A stretch of 45,062 nucleotides of DNA from CAZHMB01 sp964533515 (GTDB taxonomy: Archaea; Nanobdellota; Nanobdellia; Pacearchaeales; GW2011-AR1), in the NCBI GenBank assembly GCA_964533515.1, contig CAZHMB010000004.1:1-45062 (forward strand), read 5' to 3'. Positions 22,715 to 31,271 of the stretch are shown in pieces. A program made the position numbers and the translations under genes. Each line of letters starts with the position of its first letter. Position 1 is the stretch's first letter. The notes under the pieces were generated by a model. That model had not been told where the DNA came from, did not search any database, and saw only the letters and a list, made by a program, of their open reading frames with translations.

Positions 22715-25519
22715 ATGATAGATTTCAAACACGTTGAAGAAGAAGTAAAAAAAATATGGAAGAAAAATAAAAAAGAGATACAAAATTCTGTTAAAGATAA
22801 TCCAAAGAAACCTCTTTTTAGTTTTCTTGAAGGCCCACCAACGGCAAACGCCCCGCCCGGATTACATCATTTGGAATCAAGAACTTTCAAAGACATAATT
22901 TGCAAATTTAAATTCATGCAAGGATTTTCTGTCCCAAGAAAAGGTGGCTGGGATTGTCACGGCTTGCCCGTTGAAGTTCAAGTTGAAAAAGCCTTAAAAT
23001 TGAAGTCAAAAAAAGACGTCGTAAAATTCGGAATAGATAAATTCACTTGTCAATGTCGAGAAGACGTTTTCTCAAATATTGAAGATTGGAACAGAATAAC
23101 CAAAGAAATTGGTTACTGGGTTGACTTAGAAAATCCATACATAACTTTAAACAACGATTATATAGAAAGCGTTTGGTGGTCATTAAAAGAATTATACAAA
23201 AAGAAGCTTTTATACGAGGGTTACAAGGTCGTTCCATTTTGCACCCGTTGCGGAACCCCTTTTTCAAGTCACGAAGTAGCTCAAGGTTACAAAGATGTTA
23301 CCGAAGATTCAGTTTACATAGCATTCAAGTTAAAAAAATCAAAAGGGGATTATATTCTTGCTTGGACCACAACACCCTGGACTTTACCAGGAAATGTCGG
23401 CCTTGCTGTAAACCCAAAATTCACTTATGTAAAAGTTCAACTTCCAGACAAAGACACTTTAATTTTAGCAAAAGAAAGATTAGAAGTCTTGGATCTAGAT
23501 TACAAAATTCTTGAAGAGATAAAAGGAAAAGATTTAGTTGGCCTAGAATATGAACCTCTCTACGATATCAAAGAAACTCAGAATGAAAAATCGCATAAGA
23601 TCATCCCTGCGGATTTTGTAACAATTGAAGATGGAACGGGTGTCGTCCATACTGCAGTTATGTATGGTGAAGACGACTACAATGTCGGGATGGAAATTGG
23701 ATTACCTGCAGTTCACACCGTAGGAGAAGATGGCAGATTCTTAGATATAGCCCCGGAGTTTTTGAAGGGCAGATACGTCAAAGAAACAGAGAAAGATATA
23801 ATAGAAGACCTAAAGAAAAGACACCTTCTATTAAAAAAAGAAAAAACAACCCACACTTACCCCTTTTGTTGGAGATGTGACACGCCCCTACTTTATTACG
23901 CCATAAATTCATGGTACATCAAAGTAAGTTCAATAAAAGATAAGCTTGTAAAAGCAAATAAAAAAATAAATTGGACTCCCGAGCATATCCGGGATGGAAG
24001 ATTTGGAAAATGGCTCGAGGGTGCAAAAGATTGGGCGCTCTCAAGATTTAAATTCTGGGGTTCTCCCCTTCCAATTTGGAGATGCGAATGCGGACAAGAA
24101 AAGATAATTGGAAGTATAGAAGAGTTAAAAAAAGAGGCCGTAAAGCTTCCGAAAGAAAAAATTGATTTGCATAAGCCCTGGATAGACAAAATAAAACTAA
24201 AATGCTCTTGTGGAAAAGAGATGAAAAGAATCCCTGATGTTATTGATTGTTGGTATGATTCTGGAAGTTCGAGTTTCGCGCAATTTCATTATCCTTTCGA
24301 AAACGAAAAAGAATTTGAGAAAAGATTCCCCTACGATTTCATAGCAGAGGCAATAGACCAAACAAGGGGATGGTTCTACACCTTACATGTTTTAGGAGTT
24401 ACTTTATTCGATAAACCAGCTTACAAAAATGTAATTTCCATGGGCCATGTTGTAGATGAAAAGGGAGAAAAAATGTCAAAATCAAAAGGAAATATAATTA
24501 AGCCAGATGAAATTTTAAACCAGGCCGGAGCAGATGCTGTAAGATTACAATTTTGCACAACAGACATGGGCAAATCAAAAAGATTCTCATTCGATTTAAT
24601 TAAAGAATCAGTGTTACCTTTTTTGACAGTATTATACAATGTAAATAAATATTACAATCAGTTAGAATCAAAGAAAAATAAAAAACAGATCGAAGACAGG
24701 TGGATCCTAAGTAAATTAAATACTTTAGCAAAGGAAGTTACTGCAGACCTAGAAAAATACCTGATAAATAACGCTTACGAAAAAATCCAAAATTTTGTGG
24801 TCAACAGTTTTTCAAGAACTTATATCAAAATGACTCGGGATAGAGAAGACACAAAAGAAATTATAAAAGAAGTTTTACAAACAACAACAAAATTACTTGC
24901 CCCATTTGCACCATACATCTCAGATTATGTCTTTCAGAATTTTTCAAAAGATTCAATACATCTTTCGTCATGGCCGAAATCGAATTCAAAATTAATCGAC
25001 AAAAAGCTCGAGGAAGAATTTGATCTGATTCTTCAAATAATTGAGAAAGGTTTATCTGAAAGAGACAAACAACAAATTGGTTTGAAGTGGCCTCTTGCCT
25101 CGGCGACCATTTCATATTTTAAGCCCATAGGTGAAAAATATTGGGATATTATCAAAGCTCAACTCAATGTCAAAGAATTAGAAGTTTTAACGGGAAGTAT
25201 TAAAGGCGATGATCAAATAGAAGTTGATCTCGATACAAAATTGACCCCAGAACTCGAAGCTGAAGGATATGCCAGAGAGATGTCAAGGAAAATCCAGGCC
25301 TTCAGAAAAGAACTTGGATTACAAAAGACAGATAAAGTGAAAACAACAATCATCACCGACGAAGAATTTAAAGAGACTCTTGCCAAACAATTAGATCTCA
25401 TCAAAGAAAGGACGAACTCCCAAAAGTTGGAAATTGTTACAACTGGTAAGGAAACATTTAAAAACATAAACGACTTCAAGATAAAAGATAAAAGAGGGAG
25501 GATCGCAATTGAGTGCTAA
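22715..25519 (+). CDS. ileS: Isoleucyl-tRNA synthetase, archaeal/eukaryotic type
   Basis: A 934-aa class I synthetase that charges tRNA-Ile. The ATP-binding HIGH-like motif is GLHHLES (residues 49-55) in the sequence PPTANAPPGLHH, followed by GWDCHGLPVE. The editing (CP1) domain includes WTTTPWTLPGNVGLA and GTGVVHTA. The KMSKS motif is intact (residues 586-590, EKMSKSKGN). The C-terminal anticodon domain has WILSKLNTL. The HIGH context resembles type-2 IleRS, the eukaryote-like, usually mupirocin-tolerant form. The ATG is about 26-30 nt after an AATTTATAAAT box at the end of the preceding ORF. It is slightly shorter than most archaeal IleRS. Confidence 0.95.
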   Translation: MIDFKHVEEEVKKIWKKNKKEIQNSVKDNPKKPLFSFLEGPPTANAPPGLHHLESRTFKDIICKFKFMQGFSVPRKGGWDCHGLPVEVQVEKALKLKSKKDVVKFGIDKFTCQCREDVFSNIEDWNRITKEIGYWVDLENPYITLNNDYIESVWWSLKELYKKKLLYEGYKVVPFCTRCGTPFSSHEVAQGYKDVTEDSVYIAFKLKKSKGDYILAWTTTPWTLPGNVGLAVNPKFTYVKVQLPDKDTLILAKERLEVLDLDYKILEEIKGKDLVGLEYEPLYDIKETQNEKSHKIIPADFVTIEDGTGVVHTAVMYGEDDYNVGMEIGLPAVHTVGEDGRFLDIAPEFLKGRYVKETEKDIIEDLKKRHLLLKKEKTTHTYPFCWRCDTPLLYYAINSWYIKVSSIKDKLVKANKKINWTPEHIRDGRFGKWLEGAKDWALSRFKFWGSPLPIWRCECGQEKIIGSIEELKKEAVKLPKEKIDLHKPWIDKIKLKCSCGKEMKRIPDVIDCWYDSGSSSFAQFHYPFENEKEFEKRFPYDFIAEAIDQTRGWFYTLHVLGVTLFDKPAYKNVISMGHVVDEKGEKMSKSKGNIIKPDEILNQAGADAVRLQFCTTDMGKSKRFSFDLIKESVLPFLTVLYNVNKYYNQLESKKNKKQIEDRWILSKLNTLAKEVTADLEKYLINNAYEKIQNFVVNSFSRTYIKMTRDREDTKEIIKEVLQTTTKLLAPFAPYISDYVFQNFSKDSIHLSSWPKSNSKLIDKKLEEEFDLILQIIEKGLSERDKQQIGLKWPLASATISYFKPIGEKYWDIIKAQLNVKELEVLTGSIKGDDQIEVDLDTKLTPELEAEGYAREMSRKIQAFRKELGLQKTDKVKTTIITDEEFKETLAKQLDLIKERTNSQKLEIVTTGKETFKNINDFKIKDKRGRIAIEC

Positions 25520-25531
25520 ATTTACCTTGCT

Positions 25532-25541
25532 TGAGTACTCA
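25532..25541. promoter_or_regulatory. Palindrome upstream of the TrmB gene (possible operator)
   Basis: TGAGTACTCA is a perfect 10-bp palindrome about 30 nt before the TATA box CTTTAAAAAG (25570-25579) of the TrmB-family gene. TrmB-type regulators bind dyads with TACT/AGTA cores, so autoregulation is possible. Confidence 0.3.
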
Positions 25542-25604
25542 TATAAGTTCACCCTTTTACCATAATAAACTTTAAAAAGGAGTTTGACTAAATAGATACA
25601 TAAA

Positions 25605-26408
25605 ATGATAGTACAAGATGAATTTTTGAGCAGATTAAGAAAGATTTTTAATTTGAATTTATATGAGGTGAAAGTTTGGACGGCGCTTCTTTCTCGGGGA
25701 ACTTCAACTGCCGGAGAATTAAGTAACATCAGCGACGTTCCGAGATCAAGAACTTATGATATTCTAGAGAGTTTAGAGAAGAAAGGTTTCATTGTGATGA
25801 AGTTAGGAAAGCCAATAAAGTTTGTAGCTCTTAAACCAGAAGAAGTTGTTGAAAGAGTTAAGAAGAATTTGATGAAGTCCGCGCAAGATAGATCAAAGAG
25901 ACTTGAGAAACTTAAAGGCGACGAAGTTTTAGAAGAACTTAATACGTTATTTACCAAAGGAATAAAGTTCGTAGAACCAACAGAACTTTCCGGAAGTATG
26001 AAAGGAAGACAGAACATCTACAATCATTTAGACATGATGGTTCGTGACGCAGAAAAGACAATTACAATTGTAACAACAGCAGAAGGTCTTAACAGAAAAA
26101 TGGAATCTCTTCTTCCAAGTTTGGAAAAAGCAAAAAAGAGAGGAATTATAGTAAGAATCGCTGCTCCGATAGATAAGAATAATATGAAAGTTGCGAAAGA
26201 TTTCCAAAAAGTTGCAGAGGTTAAGAATATGCAGAAGATAAAAGCGAGATTTACAATCATAGACAGCAACCAATTGATGTTCATGCTTCTTGATGACGAA
26301 AAGTTCCATCCCAACTACGACGTTGGAGTTTGGATTAACACCGAATTCTTTGCTCAAGCATTAGAACAGATGTTTGAGTTGGCTTGGAAAGACATGAAAA
26401 AGATTTGA
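25605..26408 (+). CDS. TrmB-family transcriptional regulator
   Basis: A 267-aa archaeal regulator. Residues 1-75 are a winged helix typical of TrmB (LYEVKVWTALLSRGTSTAGELS, then DVPRSRTYDILESLEKKGFI, then KPIKFVALKPEEVVER). A coiled helix (75-110) leads to a C-terminal phospholipase-D-like sensor domain (EKTITIVTTAEGLNRKMESLL, RGIIVRIAAPIDKNN, FTIIDSNQLMFMLLDD). Many TrmB proteins sense sugars, but the ligand cannot be read here. The gene has its own TATA box at 25570. The next gene, a small membrane protein, begins 11 nt downstream and may be its partner. Confidence 0.87.
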   Translation: MIVQDEFLSRLRKIFNLNLYEVKVWTALLSRGTSTAGELSNISDVPRSRTYDILESLEKKGFIVMKLGKPIKFVALKPEEVVERVKKNLMKSAQDRSKRLEKLKGDEVLEELNTLFTKGIKFVEPTELSGSMKGRQNIYNHLDMMVRDAEKTITIVTTAEGLNRKMESLLPSLEKAKKRGIIVRIAAPIDKNNMKVAKDFQKVAEVKNMQKIKARFTIIDSNQLMFMLLDDEKFHPNYDVGVWINTEFFAQALEQMFELAWKDMKKI

Positions 26409-26419
26409 AATAATAAAAA

Positions 26420-26623
26420 ATGGAAGAACTAGATAAAAAGGTGAAAAATTTTGATACATGGGATATTGCTCTGACAAAGCTTGCCGTTGCAGCAGGAGTT
26501 TTATTTATTATCGGAATCTGGCCCGCAGCAAGAAATTGGGCATTCACAATTAATCCTTGGTGGTTTTTAGTTGCAGCAGTCGTGTTTGCAATCCGGCCAA
26601 TGATTAGATTTTTCAAGAAGTGA
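26420..26623 (+). CDS. Small two-helix membrane protein
   Basis: A 67-aa protein with a charged N-terminus (MEELDKKVKNFDTWDIALTK), two membrane helices (about 19-37 and 44-60), and a basic C-terminus (RPMIRFFKK). Trp/Pro pairs (IWPAARNW, NPWWF) occur at the helix ends. It follows the TrmB-like gene by 11 nt and is convergent with the VTT-domain gene, 5 nt away. Function unknown. Confidence 0.65.
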   Translation: MEELDKKVKNFDTWDIALTKLAVAAGVLFIIGIWPAARNWAFTINPWWFLVAAVVFAIRPMIRFFKK

Positions 26624-26628
26624 TTTTT

Positions 26629-27180
26629 CTATATCAACCCAAAAACAACAACCCAGAAAAAGAAAACAACAAGGTGCCTTATCAATCTAACGATTAAAGT
26701 TTCAATAAACATATGTCTTGGGCTCATCCTGAAAACACCAGCGATTGTCGGAAGATAAGGAATCGGGCTCACCGCCATGATGACCATCGCCCATAGACCA
26801 TATTTCTTAAAAAGATCTTCATATTTTTTAACATCTTTTTTATCAAAATATCTCAAAATTTTCTTTCCAGAAAAATAACCCAAGTAATAATAAAAGAAAT
26901 TACCCAATATTGCTGACAACAAGAATAAAGACAGCAACAACCAAATATTAAAACCCCCCATAGCCATCAAACTTGCAACAGCAACGCTTCCACCAACAAA
27001 AACCGGAGCTCCCTCGAGTATGAATACAATTAAGACCATGGCTATCAATCCGCCAACCTGCACAGCTCCAACAACCTCATTTTCAAGAAATTTATAATTA
27101 ACGAGACTCCAAACTAATAGCAGTATCACAATTATATTCACAAGCCACAAGATTCCCTTAATCAACTTCTTTTTGTCCAT
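26629..27180 (-). CDS. VTT-domain (SNARE-associated/DedA-like) membrane protein
   Basis: A 183-aa integral membrane protein with five to six helices. The VTT signature is visible: EGAPVFVGGSVAVA (re-entrant loop), FYYYLGYFSGKK, KKYGLWAMVIMAVSPIPYLPTIAGVFRMS. Members of this family act as lipid scramblases or in membrane homeostasis. The protein begins MDKKKLIKGILW with the first helix at 12-28. The 3' end is 5 nt from the convergent small membrane gene. Confidence 0.8.
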   Translation of the reverse strand: MDKKKLIKGILWLVNIIVILLLVWSLVNYKFLENEVVGAVQVGGLIAMVLIVFILEGAPVFVGGSVAVASLMAMGGFNIWLLLSLFLLSAILGNFFYYYLGYFSGKKILRYFDKKDVKKYEDLFKKYGLWAMVIMAVSPIPYLPTIAGVFRMSPRHMFIETLIVRLIRHLVVFFFWVVVFGLI

Positions 27181-27279
27181 TGGAACTTAACGATAAAGGA
27201 ATTTTTAAAGTTTGAGTTTCTCTAATTTCGGGAGGTGTTTAATTAGTGAGGGGTTGTCGCATTACTTCGTGATATTTAG

Positions 27280-27296
27280 CTGAAACGAAGTTTCAG
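27280..27296 (-). other. Hairpin in the 27181-27340 intergenic region
   Basis: CTGAAAC-GAA-GTTTCAG, seven perfect pairs, lies between the VTT gene start (27180) and the stop of the unknown gene at 27341. It could be a 3' UTR element of that gene or part of the VTT leader. Nothing else clear is seen in this 160-bp gap. Confidence 0.35.
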
Positions 27297-27340
27297 AGAT
27301 TTATAATAAATTTTTCCCCGCCTCAGAGACTCGCAATTAG

Positions 27341-27958
27341 TCAAAATCTTTGATTTTGATATTTATTTTTTCTTCTCAAAATATCACTATACAACCCTTC
27401 ATGACCAATTCTCTTCATCTCAGCAATAGCAGCCCTTCCACTAAGAATCTTTCCTAATTCTGGAACACAAGCTAGATTAACTCTTGTATTAAGATTGTAA
27501 TCACATCCCAAATAATCATCAATCTCATGTACTTCTAATTCTTCCCCCTCTTCTCCTCTTAAAAAGATCTCTAGTCCACTAAAAGGTTTTGGAATAACAG
27601 AGATATCATTAAAAATATATTCGTCGCCATTATACCCTGCTGGCTCAAGCTTTCTTTTTCCAATATCTCTTGGTGTTGCAGCTCTAAAATGCCTGTCACG
27701 TTCGTAAATAAAACTAGAATCAGAGCCTGTACAAACTCTTAAGTTGGCATCTTCAAAAGGAAGGACTCCCAACTTAAACAAGTAAATTCTGCTAAAATTT
27801 GCATTCTCTTGTTGTAATGGGTTATCAGAAACTACAATTCTCATATAAGGAGGATTCATTTTTTTCACAGCTTCGCGTTTAGAATTAGAAATATAAGCAG
27901 TATCACTATGAAAATTTGTCCATCCTTTTACTAAATAAACATGTTTTCCTTTTTCCAT
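27341..27958 (-). CDS. Unknown 205-aa soluble protein
   Basis: A protein with no membrane segments or signal peptide, starting MEKGKHVYLVKGWTNFHSDT. It is mixed alpha/beta and rich in charged and aromatic residues, with three cysteines (RVCTG, LGCDY, LACVP). The C-terminus is basic (LRRKNKYQNQRF). I do not recognise a family or catalytic motif. On the minus strand a TATA-like AATATATA near 27990 and a 14-bp palindrome further upstream (28010) suggest its own regulated promoter. Confidence 0.6.
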   Translation of the reverse strand: MEKGKHVYLVKGWTNFHSDTAYISNSKREAVKKMNPPYMRIVVSDNPLQQENANFSRIYLFKLGVLPFEDANLRVCTGSDSSFIYERDRHFRAATPRDIGKRKLEPAGYNGDEYIFNDISVIPKPFSGLEIFLRGEEGEELEVHEIDDYLGCDYNLNTRVNLACVPELGKILSGRAAIAEMKRIGHEGLYSDILRRKNKYQNQRF

Positions 27959-28009
27959 TTTATTTATTCCTTTAGAATAGTAATAGAATTAGTATATATT
28001 AAACTTTTA

Positions 28010-28023
28010 CCGACAATTGTCGG
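28010..28023. promoter_or_regulatory. 14-bp perfect palindrome, probable operator
   Basis: CCGACAATTGTCGG lies directly upstream of the TATA region (about 27988-28002, minus strand) of the unknown gene 27341-27958 and 15 nt past the stop of the Bat-type regulator gene. A dimeric regulator, perhaps the neighbouring Bat-like protein, could bind it. Confidence 0.4.
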
Positions 28024-28037
28024 ATTTTTACTAAGAA

Positions 28038-28688
28038 TCAGAGTTCTTTATAGATCGAAGGAATAATCTTACCTTCTGCTGTTTTCAAATGTTGCTGATA
28101 AGTAGAATAAGAAATTTTCATTATTTTTGCTAATTTTTCCATCTTTACTTTCTTTGGATAGTCATAATAACCCTGATTAATTGCTATTTCCATCGCCTGT
28201 TTCTGTTTGACAGATAATTTAGGCAATAATCTAGTTATTGAAATATTTGAAATCTTCTCCTCTTTCAATTTCAATAATTCTGCTCCAAGATATTTTTCTG
28301 AGAATTTCAAAATATCTTCCAATATCTTCCTATCAAAACTAGCCAAATCCCAAATGTGTTTTTTTTCTTTACAATTTATTATTGTTGGAGAAGGTCTAAT
28401 TATTCTAGGATCCCAAACAGGTTCTGTGAATAGTGGCTGTTTTGTGACTAAAACTGCAAAATCATTCTTTATTTCCAATTTGACTAATTCCGGTTGTTTC
28501 TTTGCATCTTTAACTAATGATTTTTTATTTTTCTCTTCTCCAAACATAAATCCACAAGTTATCAAATAAAGCCATTTGTTATCTTTATAATAAGAAAGAG
28601 GATAACCAGTCATAGAAACTTTATGTTTAATTGCCATTCTTCCAAGAAACTGATTCTTAGATTCAACTTTTAATTTCATTATCCACAT
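28038..28688 (-). CDS. Bat-type (HTH_10) transcriptional regulator
   Basis: A 216-aa protein. The C-terminal 55 residues match the bacterio-opsin-activator HTH: LSVKQKQAMEIAINQGYYDYP, then KMEKLAKIMKISYSTYQQHL, then KTAEGKIIPSI. The N-terminal 155 residues form an unrecognised alpha/beta sensor region (FLGRMAIKHKVSMTGYPLSYY, LVKLEIKNDFAVLV). Two close start codons exist (28688 and 28679); the first lies about 27 nt after a TTTATA box on the minus strand and is preferred. Such proteins regulate metabolism in halophiles and occur widely in DPANN genomes; the signal is unknown. Confidence 0.82.
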   Translation of the reverse strand: MWIMKLKVESKNQFLGRMAIKHKVSMTGYPLSYYKDNKWLYLITCGFMFGEEKNKKSLVKDAKKQPELVKLEIKNDFAVLVTKQPLFTEPVWDPRIIRPSPTIINCKEKKHIWDLASFDRKILEDILKFSEKYLGAELLKLKEEKISNISITRLLPKLSVKQKQAMEIAINQGYYDYPKKVKMEKLAKIMKISYSTYQQHLKTAEGKIIPSIYKEL

Positions 28689-28771
28689 AGATATAATAAC
28701 GCAATAGTTCCTATAAATATCTTTCTAAATAAAATCTTCTTTTTTAGAAAAAGAAGCAAAAGCGACAACCC

Positions 28772-29641
28772 TTAAAGTTTGAGTTTCCTCAATCTCTTCT
28801 CAGTTTTTACTTCAAAAATTTCCAATCTTTTTTCCTTGGCATCTTTTTTACCTTTTGTGAAATTCATTGCCTGAAATTTCAAAAGCCTAAATGGGAATTT
28901 ATACTTTTTTGAAAGTTTCAGATAATCTTTAAAATCTAATCCTGATTTTTTCTTGCCTGAAATATCTGAAAAAATCCCCGGATTTCCTATCGCAGATCTC
29001 CCGACCATAACATAATCAAATTTTTTCAAAAGTTCTTTGTAATTCTTTTCACCAACATTACCAGAATAAACAACTGGAAGTTTTGTCTTATCCCTAAGTT
29101 TCTCAGCAAATTTCTCTTCCGGAATTCCAGAATAGCCTTGCTGTTGTGTTCGCGGATGAACAATTATAGCATCACAATATTTTTCTACGAGTTTCAAGAT
29201 CTTCTTAGCGTAAGCAGATTTCCTAATCTTTACAAAAACAGCTTTTTTCTTTCCGGCGGCTTTCCGAATTTCTTTTAATATTTCTTCGATTGTTTTTAAT
29301 TCGGAAATCATGTAACTTCCAAAACCATGTTTTCTCGCCGTTGTCGCAGGACAACCTAAATTAAAATCCCAACCAGAAACTTTTTTATTGTGTTTTTTAA
29401 CAAATTCTTTAATTCCCTCCGGAGTTTTGCAAAACAATTGACAAATCGGCTTGTCATCAAAATAAGTCTTCTGCTTCGTTCGAGGATGCGTCATGCCAGT
29501 CCAAGTCAAAGAACAACCAGCTTTCTTACACATCAATCTAAAAGCAACATCATTGACTTCTTCCATGGGCGCAAGGAAAACCCGATCTTTCAACGCTTTC
29601 CCAAGTTTCAAGTTTTTTATTGGTCTGAATTTCATATCCAT
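28772..29641 (-). CDS. dus: tRNA-dihydrouridine synthase
   Basis: A 289-aa flavoprotein that reduces uridines in the tRNA D-loop. Motifs: FLAPMEEVNDVAFRLMCKKAG (FMN-binding start), WTGMTHPRT, GWDFNLGCPATTARK with catalytic Cys97, VKIRKSA with the FMN-binding lysine region, IIVHPRTQQQGYSG, LPVVYSGNVG and YVMVGRSAIGNPGIF. The C-terminal helical domain is short and basic (KRLEIFEVKTEKRLRKLKL). It is divergent from structured element D and the HerA-like gene. Confidence 0.92.
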   Translation of the reverse strand: MDMKFRPIKNLKLGKALKDRVFLAPMEEVNDVAFRLMCKKAGCSLTWTGMTHPRTKQKTYFDDKPICQLFCKTPEGIKEFVKKHNKKVSGWDFNLGCPATTARKHGFGSYMISELKTIEEILKEIRKAAGKKKAVFVKIRKSAYAKKILKLVEKYCDAIIVHPRTQQQGYSGIPEEKFAEKLRDKTKLPVVYSGNVGEKNYKELLKKFDYVMVGRSAIGNPGIFSDISGKKKSGLDFKDYLKLSKKYKFPFRLLKFQAMNFTKGKKDAKEKRLEIFEVKTEKRLRKLKL

Positions 29642-29762
29642 CTAAGAATAAAAACAATTAAAAGCCTTGTTGTTTTTATCTTATTGTCAAAAGGGGAATC
29701 AAAATGAACATTCAAGAAATTAAATTAACTCGCGCAAAGTTCAAAGGCACAGAATTTCTTAT

Positions 29763-29846
29763 GCGACATCCTTCGGAGGCAATTAAAGATGTCGCCCTTC
29801 AGTGTTTCGAGGAGAGAGCGCGACAGAAATCAAGGGGTTCTTTCGC
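29763..29846 (+). ncRNA. Structured element D (leader of HerA-like gene)
   Basis: Hairpin 1 is GCGACATC/GATGTCGC (29763-29770/29788-29795), eight perfect pairs around loop CTTCGGAGGCAATTAAA. It then carries TTTCGAGGAG (29805-29814), shared with element C, and a weaker 3' hairpin around GGGGTTC that ends at the ATG 29847. The HerA-like reading frame stays open back to a GTG at 29802, but that would place the element inside the gene, so the ATG is preferred. A 52-codon ORF (29704-29862) also spans it; I consider it incidental. Confidence 0.58.
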
Positions 29847-31163
29847 ATGTACGACGTTGTAATCGGAAGAAACAAACCAGATAAATTAGCATTAAAAGAA
29901 AAAGGCCTAATCAGCATAGGCAAGGGCTATGTAAAAATGGGCCAATATACTTCTTTAAGCAACAGGATACTTATGGATATAGCAAGGACACATGTCATTC
30001 TAGTAGCCGGGAAAAGAGGTTCAGGAAAATCTTACACCCTCGGAGTTCTCGCTGAAGAACTAACGAACCTTCCAAAAGAAACAAGCCAAAATATAGCTTC
30101 TATAATCTTCGATACAATGGGAATTTATTGGACAATGAAATACAAAAATGAAAAAGACAAAACTCTTTTGGCAGATTGGGATTTAAAATCAAAAGAATTG
30201 CCTGTGAAAATATTTGCCCCCTTTGGACATTATGAAAATTACACCCAACAAGGAATCCCCGTAGATGAAAAATTCGCTTTAGACCCGAGTGAACTTAATG
30301 CTGGGGATTGGTTGATAACTTTCGGATTAGGTTTAACAGATCCAATTTCTGTAATAATTGAGAGAACAATAACAAGATTAAGAGAAAAAGGGGAGTTTAA
30401 CCTAGATGATATAATAAAAAATATCCAAGAGGATGAGACAACAAGTCAAGAAATAAAAAATGCGGGAATTGGTTTATTCGAATCAGCAAAAACTTGGGGG
30501 ATCTTCGCTATCGATTCAGAAGATTCAACAAAAGTTAAAGACCTAATCAACGCAGGAACAACAACAGTTTTAGATTTAAGTGTCTACAATTCTGTCGGAG
30601 CTTTGAATATACGGGCACTTGTTATTAATCTGGTCTCAAGAAAAATTTTCAACTCCAGGATGGCTGCAAGAAAATCAGAAGAGATAAAATCTGTCTCAGC
30701 AGGATTGGATTATCTTTCTTCGATGTCTTCGACAAAAAAGCAAGACCCTCTTGTTTGGATTTTTATAGATGAAGCACATGAATTTCTTCCTTTGAATGGA
30801 AAAACGGCAGCAACCGACGCCCTTGTCCAATTGTTAAGAGAAGGTCGTCAGCCGGGAATTTCTCTTGTTCTTGCAACACAACAGCCGGGACAAATTCATA
30901 GGGACGTCATGACACAATCAGATATTGTAATCAGCCACAGAGTAACAAACCATTACGATTTAGAAGCCCTAAATTTCATAATGCAGAGTTACGTTTTTGA
31001 AGGGTTAAAAAAATACATGGATGAACTTCCAGGACTTAAAGGAAGTGCAATTGTCTTAGATGACAACAGTGAAAGGATTTATCCAATACGAATTCGTCCA
31101 AGATTCACTTGGCACGGAGGTGAAGCACCGACAGCCGTTAAGATAGAAAAAAGTTTAGATTGA
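29847..31163 (+). CDS. HerA/DUF87-like ATPase
   Basis: A 438-aa DNA-pump-type ATPase. It starts MYDVVIGRNKPDKL with a small N-terminal HAS-barrel-like part, then Walker A LVAGKRGSGKSYT (Lys61, Ser62), Walker B WIFIDEAHEFLP, the sensor-like VLATQQPGQIH and an arginine-finger region LREGRQPG. It resembles archaeal HerA and its paralogues, which work with NurA nuclease in end resection, or in DNA transfer. No nurA is adjacent. Start: ATG 29847 rather than GTG 29802 (see element D). The last 14 codons are repeated 150 bp downstream. Confidence 0.88.
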   Translation: MYDVVIGRNKPDKLALKEKGLISIGKGYVKMGQYTSLSNRILMDIARTHVILVAGKRGSGKSYTLGVLAEELTNLPKETSQNIASIIFDTMGIYWTMKYKNEKDKTLLADWDLKSKELPVKIFAPFGHYENYTQQGIPVDEKFALDPSELNAGDWLITFGLGLTDPISVIIERTITRLREKGEFNLDDIIKNIQEDETTSQEIKNAGIGLFESAKTWGIFAIDSEDSTKVKDLINAGTTTVLDLSVYNSVGALNIRALVINLVSRKIFNSRMAARKSEEIKSVSAGLDYLSSMSSTKKQDPLVWIFIDEAHEFLPLNGKTAATDALVQLLREGRQPGISLVLATQQPGQIHRDVMTQSDIVISHRVTNHYDLEALNFIMQSYVFEGLKKYMDELPGLKGSAIVLDDNSERIYPIRIRPRFTWHGGEAPTAVKIEKSLD

Positions 31164-31182
31164 GAAAGAATTATAGATTGCG

Positions 31183-31198
31183 TGCCAAGTTCTTGGCA
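31183..31198 (+). other. Hairpin after the HerA-like gene
   Basis: TGCCAAG-TT-CTTGGCA, seven perfect pairs, 20 nt after the stop codon. It lies inside the degenerate duplicated tail region 31164-31313. Confidence 0.5.
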
Positions 31199-31271
31199 TG
31201 GGGGTCGAGCGATCTTGCGAAATTATCTTCTGGAAGTTAATTTAGGAAATTTGAGCAAGGTCGGGAGAGAG

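Noticed and set aside
27181..27340. A fifth copy of the A-D element on the minus strand (TGCGA and AGGC present)
   Set aside because: No complementary partner for the stem and the spacing between TGCGA and AGGC is wrong; only an unrelated seven-pair hairpin is clear.
29802..29846. GTG start extending the HerA-like protein by 15 residues
   Set aside because: It would place the conserved RNA element in the coding region; MYDVVIGR at the ATG 29847 looks like a normal family start.
29704..29862. 52-codon ORF overlapping element D and the HerA-like start
   Set aside because: Same reason as for element B; it overlaps the next gene out of frame and has no ribosome-binding signal.
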